Origin: an uncultured Peptococcaceae bacterium
GTDB lineage: Bacteria > Bacillota > Peptococcia > Peptococcales > Peptococcaceae
NCBI GenBank assembly: GCA_902496505.1
Contig: CABVBB010000136.1
Location: 1 to 6,207, forward strand
Direction: 5' to 3'
DNA length: 6,207 bases
Translations under genes and position numbers: made by a program
Notes under the pieces: model-generated
The model's database searches: none
What the model was told of the DNA's origin: nothing
The model's input: only the letters and a program-made list of their open reading frames with translations
Shown: positions 1 to 5,328 of the stretch, piece after piece
Layout: every line of letters begins with the position of its first letter
How positions within the stretch are numbered: position 1 is the first letter of the stretch

Positions 1-1
1 G

Positions 2-373
2 GAGACGTATATGGAGATGGCGGAAGAATACCGCCACACGTTAAAGTATAAAGAACTATACCAAGAGAGAAAAGAAACAATAGAAAGAGTATTTGCAGAT
101 GCCAAAGAAAGACATGGGATGCGCTATACATTAAAGCGAAGCCTGGCGAGAGTGAAGGCAGAGGTGACGCTTATTTACGCATGCATGAATTTAAAGAAGC
201 TGGCGAAATGGAAAGAAAAGAACAAGCTATTGAAGGGAGGAAAAGCTTGCTTAAGCGTCTGGCTGGCAAAAATGCTGATAAAGTACATGAAAAGGGGAAA
301 TGGAGCATGCTCCATTTCCCCTTTTGTCTACAATCTGAAATCAGCCATCGATCGATGGCTGATTTTTTTGTGA
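2..373 (+). CDS. IS1182-like transposase, C-terminal part (5' end outside window)
   Basis: This is the C-terminal end of a DDE transposase; the reading frame is open to the left edge, so the apparent ATG at 11 is internal. The visible 123 residues carry the end of the catalytic domain: Y20-x2-R23 followed by I27-E28-x6-K35, the E-x6-K pattern of IS4/IS1182-type enzymes, then a stretch reading KERHGMRYTLKRSLARVKAE and the family-typical ACMNLKKLAKW. E28 would be the third acidic residue of the DDE triad that coordinates the metal for strand transfer. The tail FVYNLKS resembles the ends of other IS1182-type transposases as I recall them, so the protein is probably not truncated at this end, although its last 35 or so residues are encoded across two palindromes and a terminator. 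The region is A-rich and uses AAA/AGA codons heavily, unlike the genes to its right, which fits a mobile origin. Whether the left part is intact cannot be seen. Confidence 0.85.
   Translation, partial: ETYMEMAEEYRHTLKYKELYQERKETIERVFADAKERHGMRYTLKRSLARVKAEVTLIYACMNLKKLAKWKEKNKLLKGGKACLSVWLAKMLIKYMKRGNGACSISPFVYNLKSAIDRWLIFL
290..325. repeat. Perfect 36-bp palindrome inside the transposase 3' coding end
   Basis: The arm AAAAGGGGAAATGGAGCA (290-307) is followed directly by its exact reverse complement (308-325), with no spacer and no mismatch. As RNA it would form a long hairpin ending in U4 on either strand, so it could stop transcription from both sides, although the T run is short and belongs to the stem. 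It lies in frame within the transposase tail. It may be a structural element of the insertion sequence end or a terminator guarding against convergent transcription. Confidence 0.85.
338..369 (+). terminator. Intrinsic terminator downstream of the transposase
   Basis: A perfect 28-bp palindrome (338-365; arm AAATCAGCCATCGA and its reverse complement) runs into a T7 tract at 363-369, the standard form of a Rho-independent terminator for rightward transcription. It overlaps the last codons of the transposase, whose TGA sits at 371-373. Read leftward, the stem is followed by only three Ts, so it would be a weaker stop for the convergent operon ending at 389. The 36-bp palindrome just beyond may add to leftward termination. 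Confidence 0.85.
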
Positions 374-388
374 CTTATGGAGAGTCGG

Positions 389-871
389 CTACAGGCTCAG
401 TTTTTCCCTGACCCGCATCAAGGCAAAGCCCAGCAGATTTTGCCCTTGCCACTGTTTGGGATCAAAACGCCGGTCATCCTTCATGGATAAGCCGATGCCC
501 CAGATCTTATCCTGCACGGCGCATTCGGCCAATAGGGCGTCGCCTGTGGCGAGCAGCTTCTCCTTCAGTTCTTCGTTCTGGGCAAATTTCGCCAGCAAGC
601 CGTCGTAGACGATAAGCTGCCTGAGACCGTTCCACACGAGATCATCATACGGCTGGACTGCTCGCCCTAGAGCCTTGATCTTGCCCACATTATCTGTGGC
701 CAAAATTTGGGCCGCGGTTTTACTGTCGCCAAACAGCTGCGCTTTTTGGGTCATCATGTACTGTTCCATAGAGGAGAAACGCTGTCCGTCTACTGTGAAA
801 TCCGACAGATACCAGTTGCTCAAATAGCCATAAGGTTCGTCAGGATTATGGAAACCGATCACTTTCTTCAT
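389..871 (-). CDS. NADAR family N-glycosidase (YbiA-like)
   Basis: A 160-residue protein, the usual size for a single-domain NADAR/YbiA protein. Family members cleave N-glycosidic bonds of ribose-5-phosphate-linked compounds; E. coli YbiA acts on early riboflavin intermediates, and other members remove ADP-ribose from guanine. Visible family motifs are YLSNWY (16-21), FSSMEQYMMTQKA (32-44, with the conserved Glu36), KALGR (66-70), DKIWGIGLS (121-129) and GQNLLGFALMRVR (143-155). I chose the ATG at 871 over an upstream one at 901: AAGGAGG at 878-884 lies six bases before it, whereas the upstream start is deep inside the aldolase gene. The gene begins one base after the aldolase stop, so translation is very likely coupled. 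It is the last gene of the cluster, and convergent with the transposase remnant. The family call is strong; the substrate cannot be read from sequence. A link to clearing damaged or phosphorylated nucleoside by-products is inference from context. Confidence 0.88.
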   Translation of the reverse strand: MKKVIGFHNPDEPYGYLSNWYLSDFTVDGQRFSSMEQYMMTQKAQLFGDSKTAAQILATDNVGKIKALGRAVQPYDDLVWNGLRQLIVYDGLLAKFAQNEELKEKLLATGDALLAECAVQDKIWGIGLSMKDDRRFDPKQWQGQNLLGFALMRVREKLSL

Positions 872-872
872 A

Positions 873-1553
873 TCATTCCTCCTTGCTGGTGCGCGGCACA
901 CCGCCGGTGGTGATACCCAGCCGCGCCCGCGTGTCCAGGGAGGCCTGCACCTCTGCTTCGGTGAGATAACGGGCTTGCTTCAATAGATAGGTGGTATTGA
1001 GCGTCAGCTGGGCATAATACTCCAGCGATTCCATGCGGAAATACGCCTGCCAGAGATCCTTGCCCCACGTCAGCGCGCCGTGGTTGGCCAACAGCACTGC
1101 ATTGTGCGTGCGGCAGTAGGGCGCGATGGAATCGGGTACAGCCTGCGTGCCTGGCACAGCATAAGGCGCTACCGGCACCACGCCCAAATTGACGATGGCC
1201 TCCGGCAGGATAGGCGTATCCAGCGCGATCCCCGCTACAGCGAAGGACGTGGCCATAGGCGGATGGGCGTGCACCACGGCCTGCACATCGGAATTTTCTT
1301 GGTACACGCGCAGATGCATCTTGAGTTCCGAGGAGGGCTTGTGAGTGCCTTCTAAAATGTGTCCGTCACCGTCCACCTTGACCAGCATCTCCAGCGTCAT
1401 ATCGCCTTTGCAGACGCCTGTCGGCGTAGCCCAGATGCCGTCTGCCACTCGGCAGCTGATATTACCGTCATTGGAGACGACCATATTCTTCGCATACATG
1501 CGCTTGCCGATGGTCAGGATGAGTTCGCAGGCAGCACGATCAGTCTCCTTCAT
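873..1553 (-). CDS. ald2: Class II aldolase, probable 5-(methylthio/deoxy)ribulose-1-phosphate aldolase
   Basis: A 226-residue zinc-dependent class II aldolase of the FucA/AraD family. The zinc ligands are clear: His95 and His97 in VVHAHPP and His158 in LLANHGALTWG. The catalytic Glu is Glu76 in KPSSELKMH. These line up almost residue for residue with E. coli FucA (E73, H92, H94, H155). The Glu argues against the related dehydratase MtnB, which to my knowledge lacks it at this place. In the DHAP shunt such an enzyme splits 5-methylthioribulose-1-phosphate or 5-deoxyribulose-1-phosphate into dihydroxyacetone phosphate plus (methylthio)acetaldehyde. The start ATG overlaps the mtnA stop by four bases (ATGA), and its AAAGGAGG (1561-1568) is encoded by the final mtnA codons, so the two are translated together. 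Alternative roles are fuculose- or rhamnulose-phosphate aldolase, but the partner genes point to the shunt. Family certain; exact substrate inferred. Confidence 0.85.
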   Translation of the reverse strand: MKETDRAACELILTIGKRMYAKNMVVSNDGNISCRVADGIWATPTGVCKGDMTLEMLVKVDGDGHILEGTHKPSSELKMHLRVYQENSDVQAVVHAHPPMATSFAVAGIALDTPILPEAIVNLGVVPVAPYAVPGTQAVPDSIAPYCRTHNAVLLANHGALTWGKDLWQAYFRMESLEYYAQLTLNTTYLLKQARYLTEAEVQASLDTRARLGITTGGVPRTSKEE

Positions 1554-2641
1554 CGCGCCGCCTCCTTTGCCGCCAGCTGCGCCTTGAGCTTGGCCAGATT
1601 CTCCGCGTAGGGCGCACGGATGATGCCATACTCGGTGATGATCGCGGTGACCAGGGCATTATCCGTCACATCGAAGGCAGGATTGAAGACATGCACGCCC
1701 TCTGGCGCCATGCGCTCTTTGTACCACATCTCGGTGACTTCCTCCGGCTTGCGCTCTTCGATGACGATATCATCCCCGCTGGCACAGGCCCAGTCGATGG
1801 TGGCTGTCGGTGTGCAGACATAAAACGGGATGTGGTAATACTGCGCCAAGATGGCCACCGTATTGGTCCCGATCTTATTGGCCACATCGCCATTGGCCGC
1901 CACACGGTCGCAGCCGACAAAGATGGCCTGCACCCAGCCGTTTTTCATGACCACAGAGGCCATGTTGTCGCAGATGACGGTAGTGTCCACGCCCGCACTC
2001 TGCATCTCGTAGGCGGATAACCGCACGCCTTGCAGAAGCGGCCGGGTCTCATCGGTGTAGACTTTGAAATCCATGCCCCGCTCCCGTCCCAGATGGATAG
2101 GCGCTAAGGCTGTGCCGTATTTGGATGTCGCCAGCTGTCCGGCATTGCAGTGGGTCAGGATACCGTCGCCGTCTTTGATCAGCGTCAGACCATATTCGCC
2201 GATCTGGCGGCAGACCCAAGTATCCTCTTCCTTGATCGCCACAGCTTCATCATGCAGCCGTTTTTTGAGCATATCGACCGTTTCCTCACCGGCCTGCTCT
2301 AAGACGCGCTCCATGCGTGCCAGCGCCCAAAAAAGATTGACCGCTGTCGGCCGGGCAGTTGCCAGATACGCTTTGATTTCCCGCACCTTCTCGCAAAACG
2401 CTGCTCTATCTGTCATGGTCAGCCGATAGGCAGCTGCATACAAACCAATGGCTGCCGCGACTCCAATTGCGGGCGCGCCCCGCACCTGCAAGGTATGGAT
2501 AGCCTGCCAGATATCCTCCGGCTGACTAAGGCGCAGCATGACCCGTTTGGCCGGCAGCTGGGTCTGGTCGATGATCACCAGCGTCTGGTCCGTTTCATCC
2601 AAGGTCACGGTGGCATACGTCATGATATTTTCCTGCTCCAC
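1550..2641 (-). CDS. mtnA: S-methyl-5-thioribose-1-phosphate isomerase
   Basis: A 363-residue cytosolic isomerase of the eIF2B-like family. It converts 5-methylthioribose-1-phosphate (and, in the shunt, 5-deoxyribose-1-phosphate) to the matching ribulose-1-phosphate. Hallmarks are VRGAPAIGVAAAIGLY (53-68), the active-site THCNAGQLATSKYGTALAP with Cys165, ETRPLLQGVRLSAYEM (198-213), FVGCDRVAANGDVANKIGT with the catalytic Asp245, and IEERKPEEVT near residue 294. Cys165 and Asp245 correspond to Cys160 and Asp240 of B. subtilis MtnA, and the length fits the family. The start is GTG at 2641 (codon 2639-2641), placed seven bases after AAGGAGG, which itself overlaps the stop of the upstream phosphorylase. 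An in-frame ATG at 2623 has only a weak site. It sits between the phosphorylase (12-nt gap) and the aldolase (4-nt overlap). No mtnK kinase is seen here, so its substrate is expected to come from phosphorolysis. Confidence 0.95.
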   Translation of the reverse strand: MEQENIMTYATVTLDETDQTLVIIDQTQLPAKRVMLRLSQPEDIWQAIHTLQVRGAPAIGVAAAIGLYAAAYRLTMTDRAAFCEKVREIKAYLATARPTAVNLFWALARMERVLEQAGEETVDMLKKRLHDEAVAIKEEDTWVCRQIGEYGLTLIKDGDGILTHCNAGQLATSKYGTALAPIHLGRERGMDFKVYTDETRPLLQGVRLSAYEMQSAGVDTTVICDNMASVVMKNGWVQAIFVGCDRVAANGDVANKIGTNTVAILAQYYHIPFYVCTPTATIDWACASGDDIVIEERKPEEVTEMWYKERMAPEGVHVFNPAFDVTDNALVTAIITEYGIIRAPYAENLAKLKAQLAAKEAAR

Positions 2642-2653
2642 TTTGCTCCCTCC

Positions 2654-3469
2654 TTACAATTTTTGTACGATAGTGCTGACCAATTGGCCGAATTGGGCAC
2701 TGACGCGCTCGCCGGCTGCCAGCACTTCCTCCTCCGTCAGCCGCTGCTCCAAGATCCCTGCGGCCATATTGGAAATGCAGCTCATGGCCAAGACACGCAG
2801 CCCGCAGTGATTGGCGACGATGACTTCCGGTACAGTAGACATGCCTACTGCGTCTGCGCCCATGGTGCGGAACATTCGGATCTCCGCCGGTGTTTCGTAG
2901 CTGGGCCCGGTGCAGGCGATATACACGCCCTCCCGCAGCGTCATCCCCAGCTCTGCTGCTGTTTCACGAGCCAGCTGAGCCAGCGTCCGATCGTAGGCAA
3001 AGGTCATATCGGGAAAACGCGGGCCAAACTCTGCTTCATTGGGGCCCATGAGGGGATTGCGCCCCATGAAATTGATATGATCGGTCACCAGCATCAGATC
3101 GCCCACCTCGAAAGTGGTGTTGATGCCGCCAGCCGCATTGGACAAGATCAGTGTCTTGATGCCGAAGGCTGCCATTACCCGCACAGGATAGGTCACTGCC
3201 TCCAGCGGATGGCCTTCGTAGCAGTGCAGCCGTCCCTGCATGCACATGACCGCTTTGCCGCCTAAATGGCCCAGCACCAGCCGTCCCTGGTGTCCTGGGG
3301 CCGATACTTGTCCGAAATGCGGCAGCTCTGCATAATCCAAATAAACGGCATCCTGGATGACATCTGCCAGTTTGCCTAAGCCTGATCCCAAAACGATAGC
3401 GACCTCCGGCCGAAGAGTGGTCTTGCTTTTGATATATGCTGCGGTTTCCCGCGCCTGTTCAATGATCAT
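2654..3469 (-). CDS. Purine nucleoside phosphorylase (trimeric, PNP/MTAP family)
   Basis: A 271-residue phosphorylase that splits purine nucleosides with phosphate into base and (deoxy)ribose-1-phosphate. Seen in order: the phosphate-binding VLGSGLGKLAD (26-36), His60 in APGHQGRLV, MQGRLHCYEGH (77-87), SNAAGGINTTFEVGDLMLVTDHIN (110-133), CTGPSYETPAE (186-196), GADAVGMSTVPEVIVANHCG (204-223) and SCISNMAAG (230-238). Tyr191-Glu192, Met210 and Asn234 match the human PNP residues Phe200-Glu201, Met219 and Asn243, which select 6-oxopurines; MTA phosphorylases have different residues there. The position of human His257, which contacts the 5'-hydroxyl, appears to be Glu246 here. The start ATG is preceded by AAGGAGG (3477-3483) at seven bases. 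It is first of the cluster and feeds mtnA. punA/pupG (inosine, guanosine) is the straightforward name; the operon suggests 5'-deoxy or 5'-methylthio nucleosides as the natural substrates. Confidence 0.92.
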   Translation of the reverse strand: MIIEQARETAAYIKSKTTLRPEVAIVLGSGLGKLADVIQDAVYLDYAELPHFGQVSAPGHQGRLVLGHLGGKAVMCMQGRLHCYEGHPLEAVTYPVRVMAAFGIKTLILSNAAGGINTTFEVGDLMLVTDHINFMGRNPLMGPNEAEFGPRFPDMTFAYDRTLAQLARETAAELGMTLREGVYIACTGPSYETPAEIRMFRTMGADAVGMSTVPEVIVANHCGLRVLAMSCISNMAAGILEQRLTEEEVLAAGERVSAQFGQLVSTIVQKL

Positions 3470-3495
3470 TGTATATCCTCCTTTTTTGTCTCAGC

Positions 3496-3513
3496 AGCAG
3501 GCGGCTTCCTGCT
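3496..3513. other. Small inverted repeat in the LysR-phosphorylase gap
   Basis: AGCAGG and CCTGCT form a 6-bp stem around a 6-base loop. In the direction of the operon it is followed by an A run, not a T run, so it does not look like a terminator for the LysR gene. On the + strand a T6 run follows after five bases (3519-3524), but no + gene precedes it. It could influence the mRNA just before the phosphorylase ribosome binding site. Short enough to arise by chance. Confidence 0.3.
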
Positions 3514-3535
3514 CTATCTTTTTTCTGCAGAAACT

Positions 3536-4444
3536 CTACCAGTGGATCTCCTGCAGCGCCTGAATGAAAGCATCGATAAGCTCCCGCTTGGGATTGTCTT
3601 TGCGGTAAAAAATATAAAACTGCGCCGGTACCTGATCGGCGATCGGCACCACGGATATTCCCTCCAAAAAAGTACGGTGCGGATCTTTGACCGAGGCGAT
3701 GAAAGCCAGTCCGACCGAATTATTTTGCAGGATATGACGCTGGGTCAATTCAAAATTGCTGGAGCGCATCACGATCTTGGGCTGGAGCTTGGCTTTGGCA
3801 AATAGTTCTTCATAGACAGAATGATCGTTTTGATCGAACGCCATGATCGCCAACGGACAGCGGCTGATCTGTTTCAAAGAGACCGACGTCTTGCGCGCCA
3901 GATCAGACTGGGAGTTGACCAGTGCATAGAGCTTTTCCGTCCACAGCGGCACTGCTTCATATTCCTCGGTGAGCTCGCCAGGCTTCAAGGACAAAAAGCC
4001 CATATCGCTGCGTCCCTGCCGGACATCCTCCAGCGCCGGCAGGCTGTTGCGCTCGATGATGACCAGCTCCACTTCGGGATAGGCGCTTGAAAAGGCCGGG
4101 ATCACCCGCTGCATCAATTCTAGGCTGATGGTGATGATGGCTGTGATGGTCAGCCTGCCGCTCAAGGTGCTCACTTCCGTATGATCGTACTGATATCTCA
4201 GCAGCTTGAGCCGCTCCAGCTGCTTGAGGACATCCACAGCGATCTCCAGCGTTTTCTCGCCATAGCTGGTCAATACCACGCCCTTGTGCGACCGCTCGAA
4301 CAAGGGATAGCCCAGTTCCTTTTCCAAACTGGTGATGGCCGCGCCCAGTGCTGGCTGCGTAAGAAAAAGATTATCCGCTGCCGTTCGCATAGAACCTGTC
4401 TTGGCCACTTCCAAAAAATATTTGAACTGCTCGACTCGCACCAT
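3536..4444 (-). CDS. LysR-type transcriptional regulator
   Basis: A full-length LysR regulator of 302 residues (family about 290-320). The N-terminal winged helix-turn-helix spans about residues 4-62: FKYFLEVAKTGSMRTAADNLFLTQPALGAAITSLEKELGYPLFER, followed by the wing HKGVVLTSYG. A linker helix rich in Leu/Lys (about 65-85) leads to the substrate-binding domain from about 95 on (GRLTITAIITISLELMQRVIPAFSSAYPEVELVI), with LALVN- and GLAFIA-type strands typical of the fold. The ATG at 4444 follows a purine-rich GGAAGGGGG stretch. It lies 138 bases from the divergent TIM-barrel gene and 66 bases upstream of the phosphorylase in the same direction with no terminator between. It could therefore control the divergent gene, itself and, by co-transcription, the salvage cluster. 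The ligand is unknown; a salvage intermediate is only a guess. Confidence 0.93.
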   Translation of the reverse strand: MVRVEQFKYFLEVAKTGSMRTAADNLFLTQPALGAAITSLEKELGYPLFERSHKGVVLTSYGEKTLEIAVDVLKQLERLKLLRYQYDHTEVSTLSGRLTITAIITISLELMQRVIPAFSSAYPEVELVIIERNSLPALEDVRQGRSDMGFLSLKPGELTEEYEAVPLWTEKLYALVNSQSDLARKTSVSLKQISRCPLAIMAFDQNDHSVYEELFAKAKLQPKIVMRSSNFELTQRHILQNNSVGLAFIASVKDPHRTFLEGISVVPIADQVPAQFYIFYRKDNPKRELIDAFIQALQEIHW

Positions 4445-4467
4445 ATCGCCCCCTTCCCATTACTCTT

Positions 4468-4496
4468 ATTGTAGCGTAGCTAATTTAAAAAAACAA
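4468..4496 (-). promoter_or_regulatory. Candidate promoter of the LysR gene
   Basis: On the - strand, TTGTTT (4491-4496) and TACAAT (4468-4473) are separated by 17 bases, a plausible sigma-A promoter with a good -10 and a poor -35. The -10 ends 23 bases before the start codon, leaving a short leader. Two short inverted repeats overlap it, as expected of an autoregulated LysR gene. Confidence 0.45.
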
Positions 4497-4504
4497 ACCT
4501 TTGT
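4472..4504. promoter_or_regulatory. Candidate LysR operator: two short inverted repeats
   Basis: TAGC-GTA-GCTA (4472-4482) and ACAAA-CC-TTTGT (4493-4504) are short dyads whose centres are about 21 bases apart, two helical turns. They lie over the -10 and -35 of the candidate LysR promoter and upstream of the divergent promoter. LysR tetramers commonly bind two such half-sites on one DNA face. No binding can be shown from sequence, and each dyad alone is weak. Confidence 0.35.
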
Positions 4505-4537
4505 GAAGATTTCTTGTAACTTTTCTTTCCGTAAACA

Positions 4538-4546
4538 TGGTATAAT
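4538..4546 (+). promoter_or_regulatory. Extended -10 promoter of the TIM-barrel gene
   Basis: TGG-TATAAT is a perfect -10 with the TGn extension. No good -35 sits at 16-18 bases upstream; the nearest similar hexamer, TTGTAA (4514-4519), is 21 bases away. The extension may compensate, or an activator such as the divergent LysR may be needed. The start codon is 36 bases downstream of the -10. Confidence 0.75.
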
Positions 4547-4582
4547 AAAGGTAAACTCATTTTTATCCAGGAGGGCATTCCG

Positions 4583-5281
4583 ATGAATCCAAACAAACCC
4601 CAGAAGGCTTCCCCACCACCAGAGATCCAAGGCACTCTGCGCAGCTTCATGCTCAAAGTTCCAGAAGAGATCTACCGTGCTTCCGGCATCCTGCTCTTTG
4701 GCAAACGCATCAAGTCGGTGCTGTTTTCCACGGACATCAGCATCATCTGCAATACCAATGCTGACGCTGTCATCGCTGTCTATCCCTTCACCCCGCAGCC
4801 TATCATCACCCAGGCTATCCTTTCGGCTGCTACAGTGCCAGTCTTTTCCGGTGTCGGCGGCGGCTTGACCCAAGGCCCCCGCGTCATGAACCTGGCGCTG
4901 CACGCAGAATTTCAGGGTGCGCACGCTGTAGTAGTCAATCAGCCCACCTCCAATGAAGACTTGAAGCGCACGGCTGATTATATTGATATCCCCGTCATCG
5001 TCACAGTGCTCAACGAGCACGAGGACATCGCCGCCCGTTTGGCCGCAGGCGCCAAAATTTTGAATGTCTCCGCCGCTTCCCGCACACCGCAGGTGGTCGC
5101 CGCCATCCGCGAAAAATTCCCCACCGTGCCTATCATGGCCACTGGCGGACCCACGCCCGAATCCATCATTGCTACTATTGAGGCCGGTGCCAATGCCATC
5201 ACCTGGACGCCGCCGTCCAATGGCGAGATCTTCCGCACCAAGATGGACAAGTACCGCGACGAAGCCAGTCAAATCGAATGA
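4583..5281 (+). CDS. Predicted TIM-barrel protein of unknown function (KDPG aldolase-like fold)
   Basis: A 232-residue soluble protein with alternating strands and helices that read as a beta/alpha barrel: SIICNTNADAVIAVYPF (53-69), ATVPVFSGVGGGLTQGPR (83-100), GAHAVVVNQPT (112-122), DIPVIVTVLNEHEDIAARLAAGAKILNVS (135-163), and the end VPIMATGGPTPESIIATIEAGANAITWTPPS (182-212). The Gly-Gly segment followed by AGANAI recalls the phosphate-binding loops of KDPG aldolase, NanE and related barrels. I see no lysine at an obvious Schiff-base position that would settle an aldolase role. I do not recognise a named family; similar proteins are, as far as I recall, loosely called hydrolase or barrel protein. 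AGGAGG (4569-4574) lies eight bases before the ATG, and an extended -10 promoter precedes it. It is transcribed alone, divergent from the LysR gene, and ends at the terminator at 5287-5327. Its substrate is probably phosphorylated, which is inference. Confidence 0.75.
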   Translation: MNPNKPQKASPPPEIQGTLRSFMLKVPEEIYRASGILLFGKRIKSVLFSTDISIICNTNADAVIAVYPFTPQPIITQAILSAATVPVFSGVGGGLTQGPRVMNLALHAEFQGAHAVVVNQPTSNEDLKRTADYIDIPVIVTVLNEHEDIAARLAAGAKILNVSAASRTPQVVAAIREKFPTVPIMATGGPTPESIIATIEAGANAITWTPPSNGEIFRTKMDKYRDEASQIE

Positions 5282-5286
5282 TACCA

Positions 5287-5327
5287 AAAACAGCCGCATT
5301 TTCTTCCCCAGAAAATGCGGCTGTTTT
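5287..5327. terminator. Two-way intrinsic terminator between convergent genes
   Basis: A perfect 17-bp stem (AAAACAGCCGCATTTTC at 5287-5303 and its reverse complement at 5311-5327) encloses a 7-base loop, TTCCCCA. T runs end the stem on both strands (four Ts then GTTATATTTTTT rightward, five Ts leftward). It begins five bases after the stop of the TIM-barrel gene and ends one base before the stop codon of the convergent LysR gene, so it serves both. Confidence 0.92.
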
Positions 5328-5328
5328 G

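Noticed and set aside
181..411. 76-codon + frame overlapping the transposase end and the NADAR 3' end
   Set aside because: It runs through both palindromes and the terminator, has no ribosome binding site and no recognisable motif.
873..1553. Aldolase as methylthioribulose-1-phosphate dehydratase (mtnB)
   Set aside because: The protein keeps the catalytic Glu76 of class II aldolases, is slightly longer than typical MtnB, and no mtnC/mtnD/mtnW genes accompany it.
2495..3265. 256-codon open frame on the + strand
   Set aside because: It lies antisense across mtnA and the phosphorylase, both of which have unmistakable family motifs; it is rich in His, Gln and Asp as antisense shadows of GC-rich genes are, and has no ribosome binding site.
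3496..3524. Plus-strand terminator (hairpin followed by T6)
   Set aside because: There is no + strand gene upstream, the stem is only 6 bp and the T run is separated from it by five bases.
4466..5299. 277-codon open frame on the - strand opposite the TIM-barrel gene
   Set aside because: Its sequence is low-complexity Gly/Asp/His, it crosses the divergent promoter region and the terminator, and the + gene has a good promoter, ribosome binding site and barrel-like strands.
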